64,000 nt of DNA from Litomosoides sigmodontis (Eukaryota > Nematoda > Chromadorea > Rhabditida > Onchocercidae): assembly GCA_963070105.1 (NCBI GenBank), contig OY718805.1, forward strand, positions 7,536,501-7,600,500, given 5' to 3'. The translations under genes and the position numbers were made by a program. Positions 37,080-50,500 of the stretch are shown in pieces (the stretch's first letter is position 1; each line of letters starts with the position of its first letter). Under the pieces are notes generated by a model. That model made no database searches. It was not told where the DNA came from and saw only the letters and a list, made by a program, of their open reading frames with translations.

Positions 37080-39470
37080 CTCGAATAGTAATCGCATAGG
37101 TAAACAAATTATTTTGATTTATTTTGCAGCATAAGTTTCAGGTAATTAACAATGACGATCACATAGACAAAACTGACAATGAGAATTCAAGTAATACGTA
37201 AAATACAACTTTTACAAAAAAACAGTGCGACATGAGGTTAAATTAGATTTCATTTCGAAACCTCCACTAAATTATACCGGGCATTCAATCACAAGGAAAA
37301 GAACAAGCACAAAAACAGAAGTTCAAATATGATTCACGCGCGCTACCATAGTGCAACAGTAAGTCTCGCAAATGAAATGATTTCCTTTATAACTGCGTCT
37401 GTGCGGTTGATGTCTTCGTCTATTTCAGTATGATTTACGTATAACGGTCCTTCGGAATGAGACTTCGCGGTGCGGTTTTTCTTCCATTCGTCATATTTTC
37501 GTGCTTCCTTCAGATGCCTTTGCTTGTGCCTCTTTAAATACCTGTCTTGGACGAATTCCTTGCCACATTCATCGCATTTGTAGCGTTCCTCACCGGTGTG
37601 AATCAGCTTGTGATTTTTCAGAATGGTTGCACGCCTGAATTCCTTAGGACACTTATCACATTTGTAAGGTTTCTCACCGGTGTGCGTCAGCTGGTGTGTT
37701 TTCAGAGTGGTTGAATGTCTGAATTCCTTAGGACATTTATCACATTTGTAAGGTTTCTCACCGGTATGCCTCAGCTTGTGATTTTTCAGAGTGATTGCAC
37801 GTTTGAATTCCTTAGGACACTCACCACATTTGTAAGGTTTGTCACCGGTATGGCTTACCTTGTGGCTTTTTAAAGTCCATGAACAACTGAAGCCCTGATC
37901 GCATTCATCACATTTATAAGGTTTCTCACCGGTGTGAGTCAGCTTGTGATTTTTCAGAGCGGTTGCATGTCTGAATTCTTCAGGACACTTATCACATTTG
38001 TAAGGTTTCTCACCGGTATGCCTCAGCTTGTGATTTTTCAGAGCGGTTGCATGTCTAAAGCTCTGACCACATTCATCGCATTTATAAGGTTTCTCACCGG
38101 TATGCACCCTCTTGTGATTTTTCAGAGTGGTTGGATGTCCAAATTCCTTAGGACACTTATCACATTTATAAGGTTTCTCACCGGTGTGAGTCAGCTTGTG
38201 ATTTTTCAGAGCGGTTGCATATCTGAATTCCTTAGGACACTTATCACATTTATAAGGTTTCTCGCCGGTATGCCTCAGCTTGTGACTTTTTAAATTCGAT
38301 GAACAACTGAAGCCCTGATTGCATTTATCACATTTATAAGGTTCCTCACCGGTATGCATCAGCTTGTGATTTTTCAGAGTGATTGCACGTGTGAATTCCT
38401 TAGGACACTCATCACATTTATAAGGTTTCTCACCGGTATGCCTCAGCTTGTGAATTTTTAAATTCCATGAACAACTGAAGCCGTTATCGCATTCATCACA
38501 TTTGTACGGTTTCTCACCAGTATGTTTCTTCTTATGCCTTTGCAGATTACTCGTACATTCGAATTGCTTATCACGTTGGTCAGATTCATAAGATTTCTTG
38601 TTTGCTTTACTGTGATCAGCCGTGTCCGTAGTATAGTTGTGACTTCCTCCTTGCAATGACAGATTGTTTGATATTGGCATCTGAAATAAACCGAAGTGAT
38701 CTTTTGCGTATTCGATTAGTATGATTTTTGGGACTTTTGAACAGTAATAGTTTATGACAGTGTATGGTTCGATGTTTGAGTTAGCGTGGATTTATTTTAT
38801 TATGCAAAATATCGGTTATCAAAAAGCAAGGCGTCCGACCGGTCATAGGAAATTGTTCTGCCGTTAGCTAACATTTGTTTAATTTCTATGCTTACGGCAA
38901 CCATATTCACCTTCACGTACCGTTACTTGGGCGATGAACTTCGGCAAAACAAGGACTACGAAATAATACGACAGCAGCATATTGGTGAATGACAGTTTAA
39001 CTGAAGTAGCACTCCTGAAAATATATGAAATGGAATTGTTGCGTGACTACCAACCAAGGCGACATTTGCTGCATTGACAGGCTAGCCGTTTCTGTGCATT
39101 CCAGCAGATCGTACAATGCACGACTGTTTTGCATGACAATTGCAATTCCGTACACTCTGAAAGTTCCGTCGGGAAACTACAGTTCAATGCAAATGCGATC
39201 ATAGCTTGCCATGTAAATGTGGAGGAATTGTAAAATTTCTGTATTAATATTGCTGTTTAATTTGCAGATCTGTTACTTTTTAAACTTTTATAATTTTTTA
39301 CTCTGCTAAAAATTTTCCGAGTTTTCATTATCAGAAGGAGCAAAGAGCATTTATACAATGAAATGCGCTTAGAAGTAATTTGCTTAATAAATTCTGCTTC
39401 CGAAAAAAATGGAATGAGTTAGGAGATGGCAGAGGTCGAAGAAAAATTCACTACCCAAGGGAGTAAAGTT
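37080..39470 (-). repeat. Zinc-finger repeat unit 4, inverted
   Basis: A fourth unit in opposite orientation, about 14 kb from the array. It contains the complete two-exon gene, the 5' flank with the TATA-like box, and part of the 3' flank. Coding features place it closest to unit 3. Confidence 0.85.
37343..38980 (-). CDS. C2H2 zinc-finger array protein 4 with predicted signal peptide
   Basis: Exon 1 (38980-38921) encodes the same hydrophobic leader as the tandem copies and exon 2 (38680-37343) encodes the fingers, about 465 residues in all. Twelve complete C2H2 fingers follow the degenerate first one, the longest array in the family. Two linkers have changed from GEKP (TGEEPYKC and TGDKPYKC). 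The excess over copy 1 is exactly five 28-residue fingers. The intact frame and splice sites at a distant, inverted site suggest the gene is still under selection or moved recently. Confidence 0.75.
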
Positions 39471-40330
39471 TGTGTGTTATAGGAAACATATCAATATTAT
39501 GAATTGGTATGATACATGGAATGTTTTACGGTGGAAAATGTTGTTCGAAAATGGGAATAATTTAGATGTATTAAAAAAAGTGTTGGCTTCATTTTCTTTC
39601 GCATTTTGCCAAAATATGTCCTCGTTTTGGATGAGCAAAGAATTTTGCAATTTCACCGTTTAAGAGAAAAAGGAACGAACGGTTCAAAATTGAAAATTGC
39701 ATTCCTGAAATGCGAAAAATTTTCGGAGTTTAAGGAACTAAAATTGTGCGAAAACCATCATGGATTGCACGATCTGCGATGAATATTGCTTAGTTGGATT
39801 GCTTGCCTGTCTCGTAACAATTTCATTATTGCAGCAAATAATGCTGTCGTAATATTTCGCAGCGTTCGTTTTGCCGTCGTACATCGCCCATGTAGCGGTA
39901 CGTGAATAAATTTTCCGAGTTTTCATCATCAGACGGAGCAAAGAGCATTTATACAATGAAATGCGCTTAGAAGTAATTTGCTTAATAAATTCTGCTTCCG
40001 AAAAAAATGGAATGAGTTAGGAGATGGCAGAGGTCGAAGAAAAATTCACTACCCAAGGGAGTAAAGTTTGTGTGTTATAGGAAACATATCAATAATATGA
40101 ATTGGTGTGATACATGGAATGTTTTGCGGTGGAAAATGTTGTTCGAAAATGGGAATAATTTAGATGTATTAAAAAAAGTGTTGGCTTCAAGTTCATAATT
40201 TTCTTTCGCATTTTGCCAAAATATGTCCTCGTTTTGGATAAGCAAAGAATTTGCAATTTCACTGTATACGAGAAATTGTTCGCTTGATTTCTGTAATTGA
40301 ATGATATCGGGAAGTGGATAAGGAACGAAT
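39471..40330 (-). pseudogene. Broken fragments of neighbouring zinc-finger units
   Basis: Beside unit 4 lie pieces of at least one more unit. About 39471-39905 matches the 3' flank and inverted arm. At about 39905 this jumps directly into a 5'-flank segment (AAATTTTCCGAG onward), and then from about 40060 into another 3'-flank piece. No finger exon remains. The junctions point to deletion by unequal recombination between tandem units. Confidence 0.7.
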
Positions 40331-40883
40331 ATGCTTTATAGATATGCAAATTATGTTAAGATGCCGCATGCATATGCCTCTCTCTGTTATGCACGATTTA
40401 TCGACCAACGAACAGTTAAAAACAGTTAAAAGTTAAAAATTGAAGGAAGAAAGGAAGAACTCGTTAGTTACTTATTGTGCAATTAATTACATGCAATTTT
40501 CAGTAATATACTCAACCGAAATTGATTGGAATCGACATGTGACCTTTTCAGTCAATTCATCCATTTTATTTCATTCAATTTCAGTCTTTTGTAATAACGG
40601 GAAGAAATGCACGTTTTCCTTTCATTTTCCCTTCATATTTGTTCGCAGTACTATCTTCGGCAGTCACAAGTAATATGCATAGCCAATGGGTGATATTTAT
40701 TGTTGAAATTCTTAATGTTCGTGAAAATTAAATTTTATTTATGATTGGACTATAGTTGCAGATAAAAATTTATTTTTTTTGTGCAGAAATTGAAGTTATT
40801 TGATGCCTAAAATAGCATTGGAATTGCATTTTAGTGTATGTAGTGTCTTTTCGTATCAAAATCAATCGGTTCAAACAAAAGGG
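40331..40883. other. Upstream region of the ion channel gene
   Basis: No coding exon supported here. It presumably contains the promoter of the channel gene that starts at 40884. Confidence 0.45.
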
Positions 40884-43800
40884 ATGGCAATGTTCCGACT
40901 GTTACAGATTACTTCAATGTGGTTTCAATTTTTATTTTATCTATTTGCATTGGCAATAGTTAGTAACGATTCCGCCGTGAACAATTATTTGTATGATAAC
41001 AATATGGATGAGAAAGGAATGTGTGTGTTTTTTTCATTAAAATATATTTTTTGTTAAAAACTAATTACATCAGAGATACGTTACGTGATTTATGTGAGTT
41101 ATGATTTATGTTATTCAATCGTAGTGGAAAATAATAATGCCATGAAACACTAAAAACATTTTGATACATATCTATGGGGAGGAGGGAGTTTAATTGATTT
41201 TTTAACCTCTTAACTATACATTTTTGTTTTCATTTCGTTATTTCTAAAGCAATTTTTGTTTTTTCAAAAATGTAGCAAATCCAGAATCACTTGAAGTGAC
41301 CAGAAATCGTTACGGAGCACTAAAGTGTTGTTAGCTGAGAGGAATCCGGAAGATGATGTTAGCAACAAAGGAAATGTTAATTCGTTTGATGAAGGAAACG
41401 AATTTGATGCAAACAGCGAAAATAATGTTGTGAAGCTATTAGAGAACAGTTTGCTTATGATTGACGATGGCTTGGTTGATAAGAGCACTGATGAAATTAC
41501 AACAAATGGTTGTGTCACTTGTCACTTTGATCATCTTTTGCATTTAGATAGCATTCAAACAATTTTTTTTCAACTTTATCTCAAAATCCATTTGAAATTT
41601 CATTAAATTATAATTGTTCTACTCGATACTTTATGTCATCATGGAAATTATTCAAAGGAATTAGCATAAAGAACAAATTTATCCCACTAACTTCGAAGTA
41701 TTTTAGAAACATTTCTTGCTTATAATATTGATTGCTTTGAAAATACCACTTGTGAAAATTTCAACGATAGCACTGATAGTGAATTACCAATTTTATGGAT
41801 TAATGCAACTTATCAGGTAAGTTTTCCACAAGAATATGGTACGTATGATTTATATACATTTGGAGAAATATATAGAGGAATGTACGTAAATAAATCAACC
41901 GTATCAGTTGATCGTTTATTCATTCATTCAGGCTTATGATAAAGGCCTAAATGTAACGACAATGGTTGAATGCGCGACGCGGAATGCATCATCGGTAAGT
42001 TTAGAAATGTTGCTAGATTCAGATTTTTCTTACCGTTTTTTTGCTTGCTTTTTCATCAACTCTTTTTATCTTTATTTCATATAGAGAAGGGAAAAAGACG
42101 AAATTTTCGAGTAGCAAAATATTTTTAGGCTCAAATAAATGCTACGGACGATGACACAAGTTGGACAACAGGCGGTGTAGAAATCATAAGTACAAAAGAT
42201 CGTCTCGAAGAATTGAAATTGAATGCAGATTTACTTAGTCAATATAGGGTTTAGATTACCACACTTTAAAACTCCGGAAACTTTTATACAAATCAACTGA
42301 TAAATTTTAAATGGACAAATAGGTTTTCCGTATTTTTAGTTATTTCGTATTAGCAATGCAATTGCTAAGTGTAGTTTGACAATAGCGCACTTACCCACCC
42401 AATGAGTCATTTCACTCATATTTGATTTGAAATAGTTGAAGATGCACGTCAATTAAGAATAATGAATTTTCTCAAATCTTTCAATTTTTCAAATCTGGGA
42501 ATTTCTCATTTCAAATATTTTTGCAAATGTTCATTTTTTTGATTTTGAGAGTTTTTTTTAAGAAAATTATAATTGCTTTTGACGAAATTTGTAAAAATTA
42601 TCCACGAGAATTGTGGTTTTCAACAGTTGAAGATGCACGTCAATTAGGAATAACAAAAATTGATTCGTTCATCTGTGATCCATTCAAAGCTAGTATTTAT
42701 TTATAATTAACATTTACCAAGTTTTGTAAAGTTCTTAATAGATTCCATTTCAAACATAGGGAAAATTGCATTGAAAGGCTGAAAAAGAAGTTTGATAATT
42801 GATAACAACATTTTTGATTTATGCAATAGATCAATATCGCTTGCTGTTATTAACATTTAATGATAAAAATGATTTAGTTTTTATTTGTTTTAGGAGGAAT
42901 TATATCCCAGTAAAGAGAAATTGCAACAGTTCGAAGAACATTTGAAAGAAATTATACGGAATATTACCTTCAGCGGTAGATTTTACATGCAATTATCTGT
43001 CAGCAGCAGAAAGTTTTAATTTAAGAAAATGCGAGGTTTTTAAAAAAAAACAGAATCAGTTAGCTGTTTTCAGGACTGTCCACGAAATTGGACAAGAGTA
43101 TATCAACTGGGACAGTTACTCCAATTACGCCATCGATATCTGGCAGGTAATAATTAATGTGAGGCTCATAATAAATGCAAGGATGTGATTTATGATTTAA
43201 ATTTTCTTTATTTACTATTTCTTGAACATAAACCATGAATTCTATAGTTGACGGAAATAATGATTCAGTACAAATTTATTTTAGTATGGAAAGAGAATTT
43301 CACAAGCTTAGCTTGGCTCGATATCGCAGGGATGCGTCGATGGAAGGAAGAGGTGATGACGAAAGCGATGAATTTCCGGATTTAATGTCAGGCGGTGATA
43401 AAGATGGTTTGGTAGGGCCTTTTTTACATTTCTATGAGGTTTCATCTTTAAACTGCAAATTATTTGATCATGTCGTTTAAATGACTAGCATTCTTCAGTG
43501 CGGTACGGGAATTTAGTATTTGGAGTATCTCAGAATGAAATTTACCCGTTATAGAGGTAAATCAAGTTTTGTTTCTTTCAGAGTTCGTGGAACAGCAATC
43601 AGGAAGAATCCCAAGAGATTAATAAAGAAATGATCAGCAATGATAATGATGATAAGAGTTTAAAAGCGTCACTTGTAATTAAAGTGGATGGCGACCAGCA
43701 GCAGTAAATCATTCTTAATTTAAATCAATGCAATTGTCTTTTTTTGCAAAAATTGAGTAGCACTTAGAGGAGCAAGTAGAGCGGTAATATCAAAGCAAAA

Positions 43801-46800
43801 AAATATTTTTGCGATAAGCCGGGAAGAGTGCATAATTCAGATGTTCAGATTGCTAACAAAAATAACAGTAATGGATGAGGAAACGTGATGCCTGAGTATC
43901 ACACTCAACAGGCTCTTATATTTTATATATAAAGTGATTAGTTCTGAACGCAAACAAGTGAAAGTGTAAAAATGATTTGAATTCAGAGCTCGACTGATTG
44001 TAAATAATTGGGATGTATCTCAAGCATTACGTTTAAACATACCAAAGCGCGTGTTTGAACGTCATCAGCTAGTTGGCTTATTGCTTAATGGTATTTGCGC
44101 TGATTTTGTGCCAAGCGCTGTTGATGAATTCAATGCAACTGAGTTCGAAGGTTATATGCTTATCGCTATTTTCAAATACACTATTTTATGTACGAGCTTT
44201 GCAAGGAGTTACATTAAAGCTTCTATTTCTCGATTACAATTTCTATTCTGTTTCGTTTTTCATTTGTAAAGAATTGCAGGAGTGGATATTGAAGGACCAA
44301 TAGGATTGAATATTACCGCTTTATCGTTGTCTGGTGTTAATTTAACAGAATTAGCTGAGAAGTTGAGAAATGATACTGAAGTGGACATGATACTTAGTAG
44401 AACAATGTCCGAAGAAGCGTATGTTGTCATTTCCAACAATTTACTGCAATATTCCCATTGGAACTAAAGTCTTTTTTCACTTTTACCACATTGTCGTGTA
44501 TTGATAATTAGGTTATGTTCATGAAAAATATCGGTGCTAATCAATATTTGCACTGGTTGAGCGGGTACTTTTAAATAGTAGAAAAAATGAATTAAAAAAC
44601 TGCTTAGGTCTTTTTTTAATTAATTTTCAATGGTATAATCAAAATATTTACTTAAGTGTAGAAATCATCTATTCATTTTGATCGATTTCAAATCATTCAC
44701 AAATTTCAGAACACTCGGTGGTTCGTTCATTTTACCACTTCTCCAGAAGAATAGATATGATCCGTTTTCTGCACCTATCGTCTTTCAAGGTAGTGCGGTA
44801 GTTGTTCGTTTTGGAATTTATATTGAATCGATGAGCAATTTTCAAACTTCTACTATGGTAGTGACTTTTCATTTGATTTTATTTACAAGTTATATGTGGT
44901 ATGTCTTTTATTGATAAACTAAAGCTGTGCTGATAAGCTAACAATGGTCAATGAATAATATCGCAAAAAAATTTTTGATCTTTAAGATTTTTTAAACTGT
45001 TGAATTCTAAATTTAAAATTACTTTATTATTTGTCTTTGTATAAATTATAATTCAAACGAGTTTACTTTTAATATCTGTTTATTTATAGGACTACGATAT
45101 GGATATCTTCCTAATGATGGCATGGCGTGATGTACGATTAGTGAATCCATACGAGAAAGCTATTCTTGTTAAAGAGGAGGATATTTTAGAAAAAATTTGG
45201 CGTCCTGATCCATTTTTTGCCAATGCCAAAGAAGCTTCTTTTCATGAAGTTACTTTTCTCAATTTTCTAATGCGAATATATAACGATGGCCTGGTACTCT
45301 ACGAAACAAGGTTTTGTCTTTTTGAAATTCTAAAGGCAGCTCTACTCTACCGGCAATCTTTTTATCGGTTCAAATGCTTTACTATTGCTAATTAATGTGA
45401 GTTTCAACTCCTGTTATTACTTTCCAGTCATCATAGTAATTTCATTTCTTTTTTATTTTCAGAATAAAATTGAAGCCATCATGTAATCTTGTGCTTTGTA
45501 AATATCCACATGATAAGCAAACTTGTGAATTACGAATTAAATCATGTAAGTGTACTGAAGCTATTATCTTTATTCCTATTAAAGAGAAAATTGTTTTGTT
45601 TCAATTCAGGTAATAATAAAGTTACAAATTAATTTAGTGCTCAGACATATTCTCCTAAAAATTTCACTAACCGATAATATTTTGATAAAAAATAGTTGCG
45701 AAAATTTCATAATTTTAGTTTCATATCCATTGAAAACCGTACGTTTTGAATGGTTTTCAAATAAAAATGATGCTATTGATAAGAATCCAGATGTTACGCT
45801 ACCTGAGCTTTACATTCATCGTTACGAGTCGACGTACTGCGAAAAAACGAGGAAATCAGGTAAATGATCACACTACATGAATTATCAAATCTTCAACTAT
45901 AATTCAGTTGAGTAATTTCCATTATTGGATAAATTATAAAATTTTTTCTATAAGACATGATTTGATGAGCTCGTTCATAAGTGTTATCAATTAATAAATG
46001 AATTGTATGCATTATATGCAGGCAATTAAAATAATTTTTTTATGCAATTGTACGAAATAAACTATTTCTTAAAGGATTAACTAAACCACTTGAATAATTT
46101 CCATTATTTGATAAATTATAAAATTTATTTCTATAAAGAGACACGATAAAGAGCAAAGATTGCCACAACTTTTTTTTGGATAATAGCATTTTACACCTAT
46201 AGTTTTCTTCTTAATTCGGATATTTTGATTTTCTAATTTAGCTCATCATATTTTCAGGTCATTTTTCTTGTCTGAAAGCAATTTTTCGATTGAAACGTGA
46301 TGTAGGCTTTTACATTGCTCAAACTTATATACCAACTTCATTGGCACTAATGTTTTCATGGGTACTGTGATGTCCTTGTTGTCATTTGCTACTTAAATAT
46401 TTTAGAATTGTTGCAAGTTTATAAGACATTAAAATATGCTAGGTTGGTGTATGGCTTCCAGAAGAGTTCATGGAAGGACGTATCGGTGTTGCAATTACCG
46501 TACTTCTGACGCTATCAACAGAATCAGCTGGGGCTCGTGAACATCTTCCAAGTGTTTCCTACATGAAGGTTCTTTGATAGTAGTTGAATTGTCCCCCTAG
46601 TTTCATGAGAAGTTTAAAAAATCACCTTTTCCAGAGCGGCATTTTTTTCAGGCAATTGATTTATGGTTTGGTTTTATTACAGCTTTTGTTTTCATCACAC
46701 TTCTTCAGACACTTATTGTTATTGCACTGGATAAACGAGCCAAGCAAATGGTCAGTTGTTGGATTAGTTTGAACTCATTTTCCTACTAACCGTGTTATCC

Positions 46801-47200
46801 ACAAATTTATATGAATTACTCGCGCACCATTACAATAAACTTTAAAAGTTTTACATTTAGAGAAAGTCAGCAGCAAAGAAAAAAAGTGAATTAACAGAGC
46901 AATCACGAGAGCTAATGTTGGCAAGGGCTGAGCGGTACCACAAGCGTGGAAGGTCGGTGCATATTTGTATAGCCATTTCAGTCAGTCGTGAAGCACACTG
47001 CTCTTTTTTATGCGCACATGTTGCATTACATTTTTTAAACAAGTTTTTCACTCAGCATTTAAACCAGTCTTTTTAGATATTTGGATAATTTTTGTCGTTT
47101 ATTCTATCCATTAGGATTTCTGATATTTCTTATCGCGTATTACTTTGTGTTCACTGAAGGGAGACAAAACGACTGCGTTGTAACCGGCCGACAAACTTGA
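40884..47200 (+). CDS. Cys-loop ligand-gated ion channel subunit with long N-terminal extension
   Basis: Exons from 43987 onward join cleanly: 43987-44150, 44280-44418, 44710-44857, 45090-45310, 45463-45545, 45719-45859, 46258-46361, 46443-46568, 46652-46750, 46861-46952, 47077-47200. They encode a ligand-binding domain (KNRYDPFSAP, MAWRDVRL, IWRPDPFFANAKE), the 13-residue Cys loop, a second disulphide pair (YCEKTRKSGHFSCL) as in GluCl and glycine receptors, and four membrane segments. The M3-M4 loop is very short. The M1-M2 linker reads EGR where anion channels have PAR. A leader exon at 40884-41020 (MAMFRLLQITSMWF) is a likely signal peptide. Tentative exons are 41297-41508, 41707-41816, 41932-41994, 42129-42248, 42563 to about 42690, 42895-42990, 43073-43145, 43285-43438 and 43582-43705. 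They would add several hundred acidic, Asn-glycosylation-rich residues before the receptor domain. Phase agreement is good except around 42690-42895. Ligand unknown. Confidence 0.8.
42434..42646 (+). repeat. Direct repeat within the ion channel gene
   Basis: AGTTGAAGATGCACGTCAAT occurs at 42434 and again at 42625, with near identity extending to about 30 bases. The second lies in a tentative exon, the first in the preceding intron just after an AG, so it may be a remnant of a duplicated exon. Confidence 0.75.
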
Positions 47201-47566
47201 TGGTTTATATCCCAAATTACATTTAGATTTGAATGCGACGAATAATGTAGAGATAGACTTTTGCGAAACAAAACTTTACATATAATAGGAATGCAGGTTT
47301 CAAATATTATACTGGAGAACATGTGTGCTGTGAACTGTATGCTAAGAAAATACAATATTAAGCAAATATTATCAGTTGGTTCATTCTAATACACAACGCA
47401 TGTCTCTAGATTGAGAATGAAGGGAATTGAAGTAAATAAAAATGCTTAAAGAACTACCGTAATTTCAAACATTTACGCAAAAATTTTATGGAAAATGTTC
47501 AAAGCAATTGTTCAAACTTTTAATTTCCTTTTTAGCTACAAATCACATTTCGAGTCGTCCTGCTTT

Positions 47567-50500
47567 TTACTGCACGACCAACAGTTTGTTATCTTCAACT
47601 ATTTCAAATTCAGTTTCGCTATCAGCGTTTCTGCGTTCTTGTAGCAATGAGTTCGGTGTATTTGGTGGCTGAGCAACCTGAACAAAAACTGATTTTTTGT
47701 TCTATTAGTCAGAAAGATTGTTCACGATATGCGTCAAATAAATTTTTTAATTAGAGCACCAGGGCATTTCAGAGATGTGTCTGGAAAATATTATACTAAA
47801 AACCTTTATTTTTATAATTGTGTTTGACAACATAGTTACCTGACATCCGTCAATCCGTTTTTCCATGTCCAAGCGGTCAGGAAGAGTACGGTGTGATAAT
47901 TTTAGTGTTGGTGCCTCTGTAAGGAGCGTAGAATCAATCATATCTGGACCCATGACGGATGCATACTCATTCTGTAATGCTAATTATTAAAAATGAAAAC
48001 TGAATATGGAAAATAATACGAAGCGACAGTGAGCAAAATGCATATAGGAGTTATATATACATATATTAACCAACCGTTGAGTTGTCGCAATAACTTTTTC
48101 GCTGTTCACTTGAGGCTACTGCTGAGTGAGACCACGATTGTTCAAGCATCGCCTTTCCACCTAATGCATTTCGTGCACTAGTACGAGATAGATGTGCTAG
48201 AGCTGGTGAACCAACATATGTCACCTCGGTGGTAACTTCAGCACCGGCTTTACCCAATGAAGAATCCGATTTGTTTTTGCTACGAACAGAAAGTATGGAA
48301 TCTAAAACAGGCATCGGACAGGAAACTATGATTCGGAAAAGTCCGAGAGTTATCAGTTGATCCAGACACTAAATATCAATAAATATGTATGGACGTAACT
48401 AAGTATTGCAAAATCACACTGCAGCAAAAGTATCGAAACATCAAATGCATCAAATTTCTTGAAAGCAAAAAGAGCACCTTCAAAAATATAATAGCACTTT
48501 TCTGTAAATGTGAGTTTATTGACCACGTGTCTAATATGCCCCTCTGTCAACAATTTGGATGCATAGACACGCGCTGCTTTACGATCCGTGATACCGTGCA
48601 CATGCTCCATTAACCAGTCAACGAGGTCACAGCCTTAAATTAATATTGCGATTGCATATTAAAAGAGATAGCACATTTTCAACAAGAAAAACGTACCAAT
48701 AAAAGACATCGGCACAGAAATTTTTAGCCATTTTCGATTCTTTATTTGTAATCCTGAATTGGGTAAAGCCATGTACTTCAAGATGATGACCGGATCCATG
48801 TCAACATTCAGATTATCTAACTGCTGTTCTATAACTTACACATAGTAAAATAAGCTAAAAACAGATCAATATTGTCCAGTATTTAAGGCAACAACCAGAA
48901 CTTCTTAACGGTGAAGCCATGAAATTAGTTTTATCTCCCTTTGAACAATGCACACAATTCTGCTGTGGCGTAAGAATCTTTTTTCGCTTGCTCCTAAACA
49001 TATGTGATAACACATTTACAAACCATTTTCTTCATTTTCTCGTCGTCTCGCAATATCCTCCATATTCAACGAAATATTCAAATCAGGTGAATTTAACTGC
49101 TTTAATTTCGCACAATTCTGACTAATTGGAGGGAGTCCGTTTCGTCGCTCTGCATAAGCACCTTCTAGATCAGTCTCATTTTCCTCAGCAATAGGCGTAG
49201 TGCCTCCATCGTTGATTGAAACCATTTGCTCAATGTCCTTTGTTGGCCTCATAATATTGTGCCTGAACATCAATTAAATGCATGCGGCAGTAATGAAATC
49301 GCATTTTAATATCACTGAAGAAATATCATTGCAATTTTTCAATTCGGAAAGCAGAATATTACAAAATCGGTAAGTAATAAGCACTAAAGTTGTGCGAAGA
49401 AAAGGAAATAAAGATTTACTTAGTGCTCTCCACCCAAAGTGATACATCGATGGGCATCGTTTCCGAAGCAATTCCTGAGAGTATATCTGCTTGCTTATCT
49501 GAACTGCTTGATGTTCTTTTAGCAACATATAGTGTAACTGGTCTGAAATGACAGGCTAGATAAAACATCAGCATTATGATACGCGATGACGAATGAGTCC
49601 GATAAAAAAGTTCCTGAAGAAAATCTAAAACAGCCCACCTTCGACTAGCTGCTGCTTTACGTAGTAGATCAACTGCTTCAGTGTCGCTTAAATTTTCGAA
49701 CGAATTTCGATTCACTTGCACAATCTGATCACCGACTTCAATTCGGCCGTCCAAGTCAACTATACCACCTATGACAGCAATAAATGAGATGATTTTTAAA
49801 TTTCTTCAATACTGCAATTTAGTAAGCTGATAAAACAATCAAACAAAAAATACTAACCACTATGAATATCGCTGACAAAAATGCCACCATCATGACTTAG
49901 TACTGAAATTCCCAAAAACACTCCATTTTTCATAGGTAGTGTTACAACATCGATTCGAGGAAGTGAAAGGGAAGTAATGCTGCATAATAAGTTATATAAA
50001 ACAGTGGATTATGCCTCAAAAGTATTAAAAATGCTAGGAATTATAAACAAGATTTTAAATTTTAAAATATATTAGAATTTTTATTTAAAAATCAATTCCA
50101 TATAAATACCTGCTTTCAGTTACCGAGGAAATTGTGCTCGGTACATATGCTTTTCGATATCTTTCTTTTCGGGGTCGCCTTTGACGACGAGCACATGGAG
50201 GCATCCCACTGGGACTAGGAAGTTGTGCATTAGGAAAAACTGTACTAGTACTAGGATGTTTGAAATATCTGTAAAAGAAAAAATTACACAATAATGACTG
50301 AATTATCTGATACTATTTTGAAATTAATTTTCAAACTACCTTGAATTCATATCTTCCAGATGATATGGATCTTCTGAATTCGATGCATACAATTCTGCCA
50401 AACCCTCACCAGCTCTTCCTGAAATTCTTATTTCCAATAACTTCTTTGTTTTTTAAAGGTATCTAATAGACAAACAGGTGTAAAATCTTGCTTTTTTCAG

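Noticed and set aside
41264..41340. Frameshift in the second channel exon
   Set aside because: Two overlapping frames (NPESLEVTRN and LLAERNPEDD) looked like a broken exon, but the acceptor after CACTTGAAG at 41296 gives an uninterrupted, phase-consistent exon, so a lesion is not required, although that acceptor is weak.
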